Positions 26,724 to 35,503 of a DNA stretch of 64,000 bases are shown here, one piece after another. The translations under genes were made by a program, and so were the position numbers. Source of the stretch: Pseudomonas sp. MH9.2 (GTDB lineage Bacteria; Pseudomonadota; Gammaproteobacteria; Pseudomonadales; Pseudomonadaceae); the NCBI RefSeq assembly GCF_034353875.1, contig NZ_CP133784.1, forward strand, positions 2,756,501 through 2,820,500. The letters run 5' to 3'. The stretch's first letter is position 1, and each line of letters opens with the position of its first letter. Below the pieces are notes generated by a model. The model did not search any database and was not told the origin of the DNA. It saw only the letters and a list, made by a program, of their open reading frames with translations.

Positions 26724-27701
26724 TTACTCGCCCCAAACATCCTTGAGGACGCTTACCCAGTTCTCGCCCATGATTTTGCGCACGACGCGCTCGGGGTGGC
26801 CGCGTTTGAGCAGGGTTTCGGTCAGGTTGGGGAACTCACCCACGGTACGAATACCCAGCGGGTTGATGATCTTGCCGAAGCTGGTCAGACGCCGCGCGTA
26901 GCCCTTGTCGTGGGTCAGGTATTCGAAGAAGTCCTGACCGTGACCCTGTGTGAAGTCAGTGCCGATACCGATGGCGTCTTCACCGACAATGTTCATCACA
27001 TATTCGATGGCTTCGGCGTAGTCGTCGATGGTCGAATCGATACCCTTGGCGAGGAACGGCGCAAACATGGTCACGCCGACAAAACCGCCATGGTCAGCGA
27101 TGAACTTCAGTTCTTCATCGGACTTGTTGCGCGGATGTTCTTTCAAGCCGGACGGCAGGCAATGCGAGTAGCAGACCGGTTTTTTCGATTCGAGGATGAC
27201 TTCTTCGGAGGTTTTTGAACCCACGTGAGACAGGTCGCACATGACACCGACGCGGTTCATTTCGGCAACGATCTCGCGACCGAAGCCCGACAGGCCGCCG
27301 TCACGTTCGTAACAGCCGGTGCCGACCAGGTTTTGCGTGTTGTAGCACATCTGCACAATGCCAACGCCGAGCTGCTTGAAGATCTCGACGTAGCCAATCT
27401 GGTCTTCATAAGCGTGGGCGTTCTGGAAACCGAAGAGGATGCCGGTCTTGCCTTGTTCTTTAGCCTTGCGGATATCCGCCGTGGTACGCACGGGGATGAC
27501 CAGGTCACTGTTTTCACGCATCAGCTTCTGGCTGGTGCAGATGCTGTTGATGGTCGCCTGGAAACCTTCCCACACCGACACGGTGCAGTTGGCTGCGGTC
27601 AGGCCGCCTTTGCGCATGTCTTCGAACAGCTCACGGTTCCACTTGGCAATGATCAGCCCGTCAATAACGATGCTGTCGGCGTGCAATTCGGCTGGGCTCA
27701 T
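26724..27701 (-). CDS. Membrane dipeptidase (M19) homologue with altered metal site
   Basis: A 325-residue protein of the renal dipeptidase (peptidase M19) fold. His in CDLSHVGS, His in CYSHCLPSGL and Asp in GIGTDFTQGHG correspond to conserved metal or active-site residues. The HxD of canonical enzymes (DGHND) reads DGLIIAKW (residues 14-21). The bridging Glu (EGGH) reads FQNAH. The enzyme may therefore bind one metal or hydrolyse something other than dipeptides. The start at 27701 (MSPAELHADS) is preferred over a frame start at 27833. It is the first gene of the dgc operon, so its job is probably linked to betaine use. Confidence 0.85.
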   Translation of the reverse strand: MSPAELHADSIVIDGLIIAKWNRELFEDMRKGGLTAANCTVSVWEGFQATINSICTSQKLMRENSDLVIPVRTTADIRKAKEQGKTGILFGFQNAHAYEDQIGYVEIFKQLGVGIVQMCYNTQNLVGTGCYERDGGLSGFGREIVAEMNRVGVMCDLSHVGSKTSEEVILESKKPVCYSHCLPSGLKEHPRNKSDEELKFIADHGGFVGVTMFAPFLAKGIDSTIDDYAEAIEYVMNIVGEDAIGIGTDFTQGHGQDFFEYLTHDKGYARRLTSFGKIINPLGIRTVGEFPNLTETLLKRGHPERVVRKIMGENWVSVLKDVWGE

Positions 27702-27793
27702 CAGGCTGTCCCCTCTGGGTGATTCATGCGCCGAATCGTCTGCCGGCGCTTTGGGGCCAGCATATGCCTGAGGGTTGAGCGAGCCGGGTGCAA

Positions 27794-27837
27794 AAACGAC
27801 AGGGGGTTTGCCGAAAGCGTCAAGAAACGACAAAGGG
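27794..27837. promoter_or_regulatory. Direct repeat upstream of the dgc operon
   Basis: AAACGACAGGGGG (from 27794) and AAACGACAAAGGG (from 27825) are direct repeats 31 bases apart, about three helical turns, 93-136 bases before the dipeptidase-like start. They share CGACA with the candidate sites of the gbcA/gbcB gap. They could bind the AraC-type betaine regulator. The assignment is weak. Confidence 0.3.
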
Positions 27838-27941
27838 TAAGCGCCGTCTACATAGATAGACCATTGGGCCTCTATTCTTTACGCGGCGGCTGGGGGAAAA
27901 TCCTTGGCGATTGCTCTGAACAACCGGCGAGGATGTTGCAA

Positions 27942-28334
27942 ATGAGGTCAATGTTATTGGTGCTGGCAGTGCTGGCAACCGGTGCTCAAGCCGAAGACAG
28001 CACCCCCTGCGACAACGTGGAAACCACCCAGCAGAGCTTCGAGTGCTCAGCCTTCAACAAAACCACCTCCCAGCACGAGCTGGACAGCGCTTATAAAGAC
28101 CTGGTCGACCGGATCAGCTCTCAGTACGCCAACCACCCGGCGCAGCTGAACGACTACCTCGCCAAAATAAAAAATGCCCAACAAATCTGGACCAAACTGC
28201 GCGAGGCTGACTGCGCGGTACAAACCTTCCTGAGCGAAAAAGGCAGCCAGACCCTAGAAATCGGGCAAAACGATTGCTTCTCGCAGATGAGCGATCAACG
28301 GTCGGAGTATTTGCAGTCGATCGGGATGGAGTGA
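27942..28334 (+). CDS. LprI/DUF1311-family secreted protein
   Basis: A 130-residue protein with a signal peptide (MRSMLLVLAVLATGAQA, cleaved after about residue 17) and the DUF1311/LprI pattern of spaced cysteines: TPCDNVETTQQSFECSAF, then ELDSAYKDL, DCAVQTF and NDCFSQM. Four cysteines could form two disulfides in the periplasm. Members of the family inhibit lysozyme in some species, but the role here is unknown. The ATG at 27942 is chosen because GCGAGG lies 9 bases upstream; the ATG at 27933 has no spacing. It is divergent from the dgc operon and convergent with cdhR. Confidence 0.8.
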   Translation: MRSMLLVLAVLATGAQAEDSTPCDNVETTQQSFECSAFNKTTSQHELDSAYKDLVDRISSQYANHPAQLNDYLAKIKNAQQIWTKLREADCAVQTFLSEKGSQTLEIGQNDCFSQMSDQRSEYLQSIGME

Positions 28335-28353
28335 AGCAGCGCCTGATAGTGAT

Positions 28354-29298
28354 TCACGCATTCGTCCGCTGTCGATCCTCTCTCGGGCAGCGCGCAAACC
28401 GCGCGCGGTAACTGCGAGTGAAATACGATGGCGATTCAAAGCCGCAGGCCAGGCTGACTTCCAGCACACTCATGTCGGTCTGGCGCAGCAGTTGCCGCGC
28501 CTTCTCCAGGCGCAGCCCGAGATAGAAATTGCTCGGTGTGTCTTTCAAATGCAGGCGAAAAAGGCGCTCCAGCTGGCGGCGGGTGACCTGGATGCCTTCT
28601 GCCAGGTCCAGGGTGCTGAGCGGTGGCTCAGTGTGCTGCTCCATTTCGCCAATCACCTGCACCAGCTTTTTGTTGTTGATACCGTAACGCGTGGCGATCT
28701 GCATGCGTTGGTGGTCTTTGCGTGGGCGAATCCGGCCGAGCACGAACTGTTCCGAGACCTGAATCGCCAGTTCCGGCCCGTGGGCCTGGCCGATCAGGTC
28801 GAGCATCATGTCGATGGACGCCGTGCCGCCTGCGGACGTGATGCGGCGACGGTCGATTTCAAACAACTCCTGAGTCACTGCCAGCTGTGGATAAGACTCC
28901 TTGAACGCCCCCAGCGCCTCCCAATGCAGGGTCAGACGATGGCCGTCGAGCAGGCCTGCCTGCGCCAGGATAAAACTGCCGGTGTCGATGCCACCAAGGG
29001 TCACGCCTTCGTGGTCGAGTCGACGCAGCCAGTGCTCCAGTGCCGGGGTGCAGAATTTCAGCGGCTCAAAGCCAGCCACCACCCACAACGTCGTGCCTTT
29101 CTTCAGCGGCTCCAGCGCGGCATCGGCGTTGACCGACATGCCATTACTGGCAACCACCGCCCCGCCATCGACACTCAGCACATGCCAGCGATACAGCTCG
29201 CCACCGAAGCGATTGGCGACGCGCAGCGGCTCGACGGCCGAGACGAAGCCCATCACCGAGAACCCTGGCATGAGCAAAAAGTAATAGTCCTGGGACAT
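28354..29298 (-). CDS. cdhR: AraC/GlxA-family activator of carnitine catabolism
   Basis: A 314-residue regulator with an N-terminal DJ-1/PfpI-like (class I amidotransferase-type) domain (residues 1-170) and a C-terminal AraC helix-turn-helix domain (STLDLAEGIQVTRRQLERLF, and LEVSLACGFESPSYFTRSYR). It is divergent from caiX-cdhCAB, the same arrangement as cdhR in P. aeruginosa, so it should activate that operon in response to carnitine. The related GbdR is the main alternative, but the neighbours favour CdhR. The start at MSQDYYFLL is chosen by similarity. An ATG at 29322 and a GTG at 29325 are also in frame. Confidence 0.85.
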   Translation of the reverse strand: MSQDYYFLLMPGFSVMGFVSAVEPLRVANRFGGELYRWHVLSVDGGAVVASNGMSVNADAALEPLKKGTTLWVVAGFEPLKFCTPALEHWLRRLDHEGVTLGGIDTGSFILAQAGLLDGHRLTLHWEALGAFKESYPQLAVTQELFEIDRRRITSAGGTASIDMMLDLIGQAHGPELAIQVSEQFVLGRIRPRKDHQRMQIATRYGINNKKLVQVIGEMEQHTEPPLSTLDLAEGIQVTRRQLERLFRLHLKDTPSNFYLGLRLEKARQLLRQTDMSVLEVSLACGFESPSYFTRSYRARFARCPREDRQRTNA

Positions 29299-29487
29299 CG
29301 GCGGTACTCGCGGGGTCAGCATCACTCACCACATACGCCAGTTGAATGAGGACAGCAAGAGAACAAGTCGCTACTGTGCAAGAGCGCGTCGCCGCTGTGC
29401 GTTTTCCAGGGGCTGCGGCTGCGTAACGTTGCATCACGGCGCGCAGACTTCGGAACCCCACAATAACGACTGCCGAGGGAATCCATC

Positions 29488-30435
29488 ATGAAACGACTGA
29501 TTAGCTGTTGTTTGCTGGCACTCACCGGAACCACCTTCATCGCCAACAGCGCCAGTGCAGCTGAAGCGGCAACCTGTCAGAACGTACGCCTGGGCGTGGT
29601 CAACTGGACCGACGTTATGGCTACCAGCGCCATGACCCAGGTTCTGCTCGATGGCCTGGGCTACAAGACCAAACAGACCAGCGCCTCACAGCAAATCATC
29701 TTCGCCGGTATCCGCGATCAGCGCCTGGACATGTTCCTCGGCTACTGGGACCCGTTGATGACCCAGACCATCACCCCGTTCGTGGAAAAAAATCAGGTGC
29801 GCATCCTGCCTGAACCCAGCCTCAAAGACGCTCGCGCGACCCTCGCCGTTCCAACCTACCTCGCCGACAAGGGCCTGAAAACCTTTGCCGACATCGCCAA
29901 GTTCAAGAAAGAACTGGGCGGCAAAATCTACGGCATCGAGCCCGGATCGGGCGCCAACACCCAGATCAAGGAAATGATCGCCAAGAACCAGTTTGGCCTC
30001 GGCGACTTCCAGTTGGTGGAATCAGGCGAAGCCGGAATGTTGTCGGCAGTCACCCGGGCGGTCAATCGCAACGAAGCCATCGTGTTCTTCGGGTGGGCGC
30101 CGCACCCAATGAACGTCAACCAGAAAATGACCTACCTCACCGGCAGTGATAACGCCCTCGGCCCGAATGAAGGCGAGGCCAAAGTCTGGACCGTTACCGC
30201 ACCGGATTACGCCCAGCGTTGCCCGAACGTCGACAAGCTGCTGACCAACCTGAGTTTCACCGCTGAAGACGAGAGTCGGATGATGCAGCCGTTGCTCAAC
30301 CACAAAGACGCGCTTGAATCAGCCCGGCAATGGCTCAAAGACCATCCGCAAGACCTCAAGCGCTGGCTCGCTGGGGTGAAAACCTTTGACGGCAAAGACG
30401 CCGCTGAAAACCTGAAACTTAGCAGCAACCCGTAG
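29488..30435 (+). CDS. caiX: Carnitine/betaine ABC transporter substrate-binding protein
   Basis: A 315-residue periplasmic binding protein of the OpuAC/ChoX type. The signal peptide spans residues 1-25 (ending SASA). The quaternary-amine pocket segments are visible: VNWTDVMATSAMTQVLLDGL, FLGYWDPLMTQT and FFGWAPHPMN. There is no transporter permease or ATPase beside it. In P. aeruginosa CaiX works as a separate carnitine binding protein for the CbcWV permease. It is first in the carnitine operon and is followed by an intercistronic hairpin. Confidence 0.92.
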   Translation: MKRLISCCLLALTGTTFIANSASAAEAATCQNVRLGVVNWTDVMATSAMTQVLLDGLGYKTKQTSASQQIIFAGIRDQRLDMFLGYWDPLMTQTITPFVEKNQVRILPEPSLKDARATLAVPTYLADKGLKTFADIAKFKKELGGKIYGIEPGSGANTQIKEMIAKNQFGLGDFQLVESGEAGMLSAVTRAVNRNEAIVFFGWAPHPMNVNQKMTYLTGSDNALGPNEGEAKVWTVTAPDYAQRCPNVDKLLTNLSFTAEDESRMMQPLLNHKDALESARQWLKDHPQDLKRWLAGVKTFDGKDAAENLKLSSNP

Positions 30436-30453
30436 CGTATCCGAACCACCGAT

Positions 30454-30475
30454 CCGCAGCCTGAACAGGCTGCGG
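30454..30475 (+). promoter_or_regulatory. Intercistronic hairpin after caiX
   Basis: CCGCAGCCTG and CAGGCTGCGG are perfect complements around AA, 18 bases after the caiX stop codon. No T run follows. It probably protects the 3' end of caiX mRNA so that the binding protein is made in excess over the enzymes. It could also attenuate transcription into cdhC. Confidence 0.65.
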
Positions 30476-30518
30476 AAGGGATCACCACACTCTAAAAACC
30501 GCCTGTAAGGAACCTGAA

Positions 30519-31406
30519 ATGAACCATGACGTCATCATCACCTGCGCACTGACCGGTGCTGGCGACACTACCGGGAAGAGCCATCTGGTCCCGGTCACTC
30601 CCAAACAAATCGCTGCCGCCGCCGTTGAAGCCGCCAAAGCCGGGGCGACCGTGGTCCATTGCCATGTACGCAACCCTGACACCGGCAAGTTCAGCCGCGA
30701 CGTGGCCCTGTACCGTGAAGTGATGGAGCGCATTCGCGAAGCCGACGTCGACATCATCGTCAACCTCACCGCCGGCATGGGTGGCGACCTAGAGATTGGC
30801 GCAGGCGAGAACCCGATGGAGTTCGGTCCGAACACCGACCTGATCGGCCCGCTGAGTCGCTTGGCACACGTCGAAGCACTGCTGCCGGAAATCTGCACCC
30901 TCGATTGCGGCACCCTGAACTTTGGCGATGGCGACACCATCTACGTGTCCACCCCGGCCCAACTGCGCGCTGGCGCCAAACGCATTCAAGAGCTGGGCGT
31001 GAAAGCCGAGCTGGAAATTTTCGACACCGGTCACCTGTGGTTCGCCAAGCAGATGATCAAGGAAGGTCTGCTCGACGACCCACTGTTCCAGCTGTGCATG
31101 GGCATCCCGTGGGGCGCGCCTGCTGACACCACAACCATGAAAGCCATGGTCGATAACCTGCCGGAAAACGCCGTGTGGGCAGCCTTTGGTATCGGCCGCA
31201 TGCAGATGCCGATGGCAGCCCAGGCCGTGCTGCTCGGCGGCAACGTGCGTGTGGGTCTGGAAGACAACATCTGGCTTGATCGCGGCGTGCTGGCCAGCAA
31301 TGGCGCACTGGTCGAACGCGCCTCGGAAATCCTCAGCCGCTTGGGCGCCCGGGTTCTGACCCCTGCTGAAGGCCGGGTCAAGATGGGCCTCAAGAAACGC
31401 GGCTAA
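30519..31406 (+). CDS. cdhC: 3-dehydrocarnitine:acetyl-CoA trimethylamine transferase (BKACE)
   Basis: A 295-residue member of the beta-keto acid cleavage enzyme family (DUF849). It converts 3-dehydrocarnitine plus acetyl-CoA to betainyl-CoA and acetoacetate. Zinc-binding histidines lie in [15 protein letters not shown] typical [10 protein letters not shown] substrate loop and [13 protein letters not shown] follow. It sits between caiX and cdhA as in P. aeruginosa. The family-wide function differs by member; the carnitine assignment comes from the neighbours. Confidence 0.92.
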   Translation: MNHDVIITCALTGAGDTTGKSHLVPVTPKQIAAAAVEAAKAGATVVHCHVRNPDTGKFSRDVALYREVMERIREADVDIIVNLTAGMGGDLEIGAGENPMEFGPNTDLIGPLSRLAHVEALLPEICTLDCGTLNFGDGDTIYVSTPAQLRAGAKRIQELGVKAELEIFDTGHLWFAKQMIKEGLLDDPLFQLCMGIPWGAPADTTTMKAMVDNLPENAVWAAFGIGRMQMPMAAQAVLLGGNVRVGLEDNIWLDRGVLASNGALVERASEILSRLGARVLTPAEGRVKMGLKKRG

Positions 31407-31419
31407 CGACACCCCGAAC

Positions 31420-31521
31420 TGTAGGAGCTGACTTGTCACTACGCGTCCCGCTGCGAAGACCATTCAGCGCGGTGTATCTGATAGACCGTGTCGTCTGGCA
31501 TTCGCAGACAAGCCAGCTACA
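31420..31521. repeat. Imperfect REP pair between cdhC and cdhA
   Basis: The left end TGTAGGAGCTGACTTGTC (from 31420) is paired with GCAGACAAGCCAGCTACA at 31504-31521. The arms match with a small gap. The interior holds ACTACGCGTCCCGCTGCGAA (31438-31457), which recurs almost exactly after the LysR gene at 60699-60718. Confidence 0.7.
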
Positions 31522-31547
31522 AAAGCGACTTTTTTCAGGAATTTTCG

Positions 31548-32513
31548 ATGACTTTTATCACTGACATCAAAATCTTCGCTGCGCTCGGTAGCGGTGTTAT
31601 CGGCAGCGGTTGGGTTTCCCGCGCACTGGCTCACGGCCTGGACGTGATCGCCTGGGACCCGGCGCCCGGCGCTGAGGAGGCCCTGCGCAAACGCGTGGCC
31701 AATGCCTGGTCCGCCCTGGAAAAACAGGGCCTAGCCCCTGGGGCGTCGCAAAGTCGCCTGCGCTTTGTCGCGACGATTGAAGAATGCGTGCGTGACGCCG
31801 ACTTTATTCAAGAAAGCGCCCCCGAGCGTCTCGACCTGAAGCTGGACCTGCACAGCAAGATCAGCGCCGCAGCCAAGCCCAATGCCTTGATCGGCTCCAG
31901 CACCTCGGGTCTGTTGCCCAGCGAATTTTACGAAAGCGCCATCCACCCAGAACGCTGCGTGGTCGGTCACCCATTCAACCCGGTCTACCTGCTGCCTCTG
32001 GTTGAAGTGGTCGGTGGCAAACACACGGCCCCCGAGGCCGTACAAGCGGCGATCAAGGTGTATGAATCCCTGGGCATGCGGCCGCTGCATGTGCGTAAGG
32101 AAGTGCCGGGCTTTATCGCCGACCGTCTGCTTGAAGCGCTGTGGCGCGAGGCCTTGCACCTGGTCAACGACGGGGTGGCCACCACCGGCGAAATCGACGA
32201 TGCGATCCGCTTTGGCGCAGGCCTGCGCTGGTCGTTCATGGGCACCTTCCTCACCTACACCCTGGCAGGTGGCGATGCTGGCATGCGCCACTTCATGGCG
32301 CAATTCGGCCCGGCGCTGCAACTGCCGTGGACTTATTTGCCGGCCCCCGAACTGACCGACAAGCTGATCGACGATGTGGTCGACGGCACCACCGACCAGC
32401 TCGGCAGCCACAGTATTTCAGCCCTGGAACGCTATCGCGATGACTGCCTGCTGGCCGTACTTGACGCGGTGAAAACCACTAAAGCCAAGCATGGAATGGC
32501 GTTTAGCGAGTAG
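31548..32513 (+). CDS. cdhA: L-carnitine 3-dehydrogenase
   Basis: A 321-residue NAD-dependent enzyme of the 3-hydroxyacyl-CoA dehydrogenase family, oxidising L-carnitine to 3-dehydrocarnitine. The nucleotide loop is [20 protein letters not shown] near residues 12-31. The catalytic His is in [16 protein letters not shown]. The start at 31548 is chosen because it follows an AGGAATTTTCG site and begins the family sequence. An upstream frame start at 31488 lies inside the REP element. Co-transcribed with cdhC and cdhB. Confidence 0.94.
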   Translation: MTFITDIKIFAALGSGVIGSGWVSRALAHGLDVIAWDPAPGAEEALRKRVANAWSALEKQGLAPGASQSRLRFVATIEECVRDADFIQESAPERLDLKLDLHSKISAAAKPNALIGSSTSGLLPSEFYESAIHPERCVVGHPFNPVYLLPLVEVVGGKHTAPEAVQAAIKVYESLGMRPLHVRKEVPGFIADRLLEALWREALHLVNDGVATTGEIDDAIRFGAGLRWSFMGTFLTYTLAGGDAGMRHFMAQFGPALQLPWTYLPAPELTDKLIDDVVDGTTDQLGSHSISALERYRDDCLLAVLDAVKTTKAKHGMAFSE

Positions 32514-32561
32514 CCCGCTCCTACAGGGAATTCATTCCAGATAAAAATTGATGAGACTGCC

Positions 32562-33032
32562 ATGCCAACACTCACCACCTACACAACCCCAGTCCTCGCC
32601 GACTGGGTCGATTACAACGGGCATCTGCGCGATGCGTTCTATCTGCTGATTTTCAGCTACGCCACGGACGCTTTCATGGACCATTTGGGCCTGGACAGCG
32701 ACAACCGCGAAGCCAGCGGTCACTCGTTGTTCACCCTCGAATGCCATCTCAATTATCTGCATGAAGTGAAGCAGGGTGAAGAGGTCGAAGTCCGCACTCA
32801 AGTCATCGGCCACGACCGTAAACGCGTGCACCTCTACCACAGCCTGCACAAACCCGGCAGCGACGAACTCTTGGCCGCCAACGAACAAATGCTGTTGCAC
32901 GTCGACCTGGCGGGCCCACGCTCGGCACCGTTCAGCGAGCCGGTATTGAACACCCTGCTGGCCTTGGTCGAAACCCAAAAAGACCTGCCGCGGCCCGCCT
33001 ACATCGGCCGCGTGATTGGTTTGCCCGTCTGA
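32562..33032 (+). CDS. cdhB: Betainyl-CoA thioesterase
   Basis: A 156-residue hotdog-fold thioesterase of the 4-hydroxybenzoyl-CoA type that should release glycine betaine from betainyl-CoA. Family features are WVDYNGHLRDAFYLLIF with the catalytic Asp (here Asp16 or nearby) and LECHLNYLHEVKQGEEVEV. It follows cdhA by 48 bases, completing the carnitine-to-betaine branch that feeds GbcAB. A short REP fragment (AGCCCGCTCCTACAGGG) fills the gap. Confidence 0.92.
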   Translation: MPTLTTYTTPVLADWVDYNGHLRDAFYLLIFSYATDAFMDHLGLDSDNREASGHSLFTLECHLNYLHEVKQGEEVEVRTQVIGHDRKRVHLYHSLHKPGSDELLAANEQMLLHVDLAGPRSAPFSEPVLNTLLALVETQKDLPRPAYIGRVIGLPV

Positions 33033-33060
33033 CCCTCTGCCGCCACCTACGACAATAGAA

Positions 33061-33075
33061 AAGGAGATCGCCATT
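33061..33075 (+). promoter_or_regulatory. AAGGAG ribosome site ahead of an AUU start
   Basis: AAGGAG (33061-33066) stands 6 bases before ATT (33073-33075), and the protein read from there begins (M)NTPAVADFRNYPL. No ATG, GTG or other TTG lies in frame near that point. The only upstream option is a TTG at 33016 inside the cdhB end, without a ribosome site. The spacing is ideal, so AUU initiation is the best explanation. Confidence 0.65.
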
Positions 33076-34233
33076 AACACTCCCGCCGTCGCCGACTTTC
33101 GCAATTACCCGTTGATCAGCGCGTTGACCGCCGTACAACCCTTGGCGGACAGGTTGCACGTGCAATGGGCCGATGGGCGGCTCAGCCCCTTTCATCATCA
33201 ATGGCTGCGGGATAACTGCCCGTGCCCTGAATGCGTGTACAACGTGACCCGTGAGCAGGTGCTGGAAATCGTCGATGTCGCTGAAGACCTGGTGCCCAAC
33301 ACCAGTCTGATCGACGCCCAGGGTTGCCTGTGGGTGGAATGGCAAGACGGCCATCAAAGCCGCTTCGATCCTGGCTGGCTGCGTGCCCATGCTTACGACG
33401 AGGCGTCGCGCGCCGAGCGGTTCGAGGCCACACCGAAAAGCCAACTGTGGACCGCCAACCTGCAACTGCCGGTGTTCGAATATCACGCGATCATGGAGGA
33501 CCCGAAGGCGCTGCTTCAGTGGCTGCTGGCGCTGCGTGATATCGGCCTGACGCAGGTGCGCGGCGTGCCCACGGAACCTGGCTCATTGGCGCAAATCGCC
33601 AAGCGGATTTCGTTTATCCGCGAGAGTAATTTCGGCGTGCTGTTCAATGTGCAATCAAAAGCCGATGCCGACAGCAACGCCTACACCGCCTTCAACCTAC
33701 CGTTACACAGCGACCTACCAACCCGCGAGCTGCAACCGGGGTTGCAATTTCTGCATTGTCTGGTGAATGACGCGGTGGGCGGCGAAAGTGTGTTCGTCGA
33801 CGGCTTCGCGATTGCCAATGCCCTGCGCCATGAAGACCCGGAAGCGTTTCGCAGCCTGTGCGAGATTCCGCTGGAGTTTCGCAACAAGGATCGCCACAGC
33901 GACTACCGGTGCCTCGCGCCGATCATTGCATTGGACACCTTGGGCCAGGTCCGTGAAATCCGCATGGCAAACTTCCTGCGCGGCCCGTTCGATGCGCCTG
34001 CAGAGCAGATGCCCGCACTGTATCGGGCCTATCGACGCTTTATCGCCATGACCCGCGAAGCGCGCTTTCGAGTGAGTGCGCGGCTGAGCCCCGGCGACAT
34101 GTGGTGCTTCGACAATCGCCGCACCCTTCACGCCCGTAATGCGTTCGACCCGGCAACCGGGGCGCGGCACTTCCAGGGTTGCTACATAGACCGCGATGAA
34201 CTGCTGTCGCGCATTCGGGTATTGCAACGGTAG
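33073..34233 (+). CDS. Gamma-butyrobetaine dioxygenase
   Basis: A 386-residue Fe(II)/2-oxoglutarate oxygenase converting gamma-butyrobetaine to L-carnitine. An N-terminal zinc domain has Cys49, Cys51, Cys54 (NCPCPEC) and His94. The iron ligands are His212 and Asp214 (LHSDLPTREL) and His353 (RRTLHARNAF). It lies 40 bases after cdhB in the carnitine operon, so it extends the pathway one step upstream. The length agrees with Pseudomonas sp. AK1 type enzymes (about 383 residues). Initiation appears to be at an AUU codon. A TTG-started 405-residue form is the alternative. Confidence 0.9.
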   Translation: MNTPAVADFRNYPLISALTAVQPLADRLHVQWADGRLSPFHHQWLRDNCPCPECVYNVTREQVLEIVDVAEDLVPNTSLIDAQGCLWVEWQDGHQSRFDPGWLRAHAYDEASRAERFEATPKSQLWTANLQLPVFEYHAIMEDPKALLQWLLALRDIGLTQVRGVPTEPGSLAQIAKRISFIRESNFGVLFNVQSKADADSNAYTAFNLPLHSDLPTRELQPGLQFLHCLVNDAVGGESVFVDGFAIANALRHEDPEAFRSLCEIPLEFRNKDRHSDYRCLAPIIALDTLGQVREIRMANFLRGPFDAPAEQMPALYRAYRRFIAMTREARFRVSARLSPGDMWCFDNRRTLHARNAFDPATGARHFQGCYIDRDELLSRIRVLQR

Positions 34234-34264
34234 ATGCAGCGCTGCTACAGGTAACTTGAGGTAT

Positions 34265-34293
34265 AAAAAAACCCGCATCGCTGCGGGTTTTTT
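34265..34293. terminator. Bidirectional terminator between the dioxygenase and fba
   Basis: ACCCGCA and TGCGGGT pair around TCGC, flanked by six or more A on the left and T on the right. Both convergent genes therefore get a stem followed by U-rich RNA. Confidence 0.92.
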
Positions 34294-34307
34294 CAATCAA
34301 CTCAAAC

Positions 34308-35372
34308 TCAGTTGACCTTGGCGTTCAACTCGCCTTTGGCATAACGCAGGTACATTTTTTCCAGCGACATCGGCTTGATCTTCGATGCCTGACCAGCAGT
34401 ACCGAACGCTTCGTAACGCGCGATGCAGATGTCACGCATGGCAACGATGGTTTCGCCGAAGAATTTACGTGGGTCAAATTCGCTCGGGTTGGTGGCCATC
34501 AGGCGACGCATCGCACCGGTGGACGCCAGACGCAGGTCGGTGTCGATGTTGACCTTGCGCACGCCGTACTTGATGCCTTCGACGATTTCTTCGACGGGTA
34601 CACCGTAGGTCTCTTTAATGTCGCCGCCGTATTGGTTGATGATTTTCAACCATTCTTGCGGGACCGAAGACGAACCGTGCATCACCAAGTGGGTGTTGGG
34701 GATGCGCTTGTGGATTTCTTTGATGCGTTCAATCGCCAAGGTGTCGCCGGTAGGCGGCTTGGTGAACTTGTACGCGCCGTGGCTGGTACCGATGGCGATA
34801 GCCAGGGCATCGACCTGAGTCCTTTTGACGAAGTCAGCGGCTTCTTCCGGGTCGGTCAACAGTTGGCTGTGATCAAGCACGCCTTCTGCACCCACGCCGT
34901 CTTCTTCGCCAGCCATACCGGTTTCCAGGGAACCCAGGCAACCCAACTCGCCTTCGACCGATACGCCGCAGGCATGCGCCATGGCCACGGTTTGCTGAGT
35001 TACGCGTACGTTGTACTCGTAATCAGTCGGGGTCTTGCCGTCTTCGGCAAGGGAGCCATCCATCATGACCGAGCTGAAACCCAACTGGATCGAGCGCTGG
35101 CAGATATCAGGGCTGGTGCCGTGATCCTGGTGCATGACCACCGGGATGTGCGGGAATTCTTCGATGGCGGCGAGGATCAAGTGACGCAGGAACGGAGCAC
35201 CGGCGTATTTGCGGGCGCCGGCCGAAGCCTGAACGATCACCGGGGAATCGGTCTTGTCGGCCGCTTCCATAATGGCGCGCATCTGTTCCAGGTTGTTGAC
35301 GTTGAAAGCTGGGACGCCGTAGCCGAACTCGGCTGCGTGGTCCAACATCTGGCGCATGCTGATAAGTGCCAT
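34308..35372 (-). CDS. fba: Class II fructose-bisphosphate aldolase
   Basis: A 354-residue zinc-dependent aldolase of the Calvin-cycle subtype, splitting or forming fructose 1,6-bisphosphate. Zinc-ligand histidines are in [23 protein letters not shown] and [13 protein letters not shown]. It is in the minus-strand central carbon group tktA-epd-pgk-fba. Pseudomonads lack the upper glycolytic phosphofructokinase, so it works mainly in gluconeogenesis and the Entner-Doudoroff cycle. Confidence 0.97.
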   Translation of the reverse strand: MALISMRQMLDHAAEFGYGVPAFNVNNLEQMRAIMEAADKTDSPVIVQASAGARKYAGAPFLRHLILAAIEEFPHIPVVMHQDHGTSPDICQRSIQLGFSSVMMDGSLAEDGKTPTDYEYNVRVTQQTVAMAHACGVSVEGELGCLGSLETGMAGEEDGVGAEGVLDHSQLLTDPEEAADFVKRTQVDALAIAIGTSHGAYKFTKPPTGDTLAIERIKEIHKRIPNTHLVMHGSSSVPQEWLKIINQYGGDIKETYGVPVEEIVEGIKYGVRKVNIDTDLRLASTGAMRRLMATNPSEFDPRKFFGETIVAMRDICIARYEAFGTAGQASKIKPMSLEKMYLRYAKGELNAKVN

Positions 35373-35503
35373 TTTAGGTTTCTCTCCCGGTTGGGTCGTT
35401 AATCGTGCAAGCCTGCCTTAACGGCGGCTGCTATTCAAATTTTGCGCATCGGACAATGGCCGAGCGCGCTCAACAGGCAGTCGCAAACATACTCAGCGCC
35501 GAA

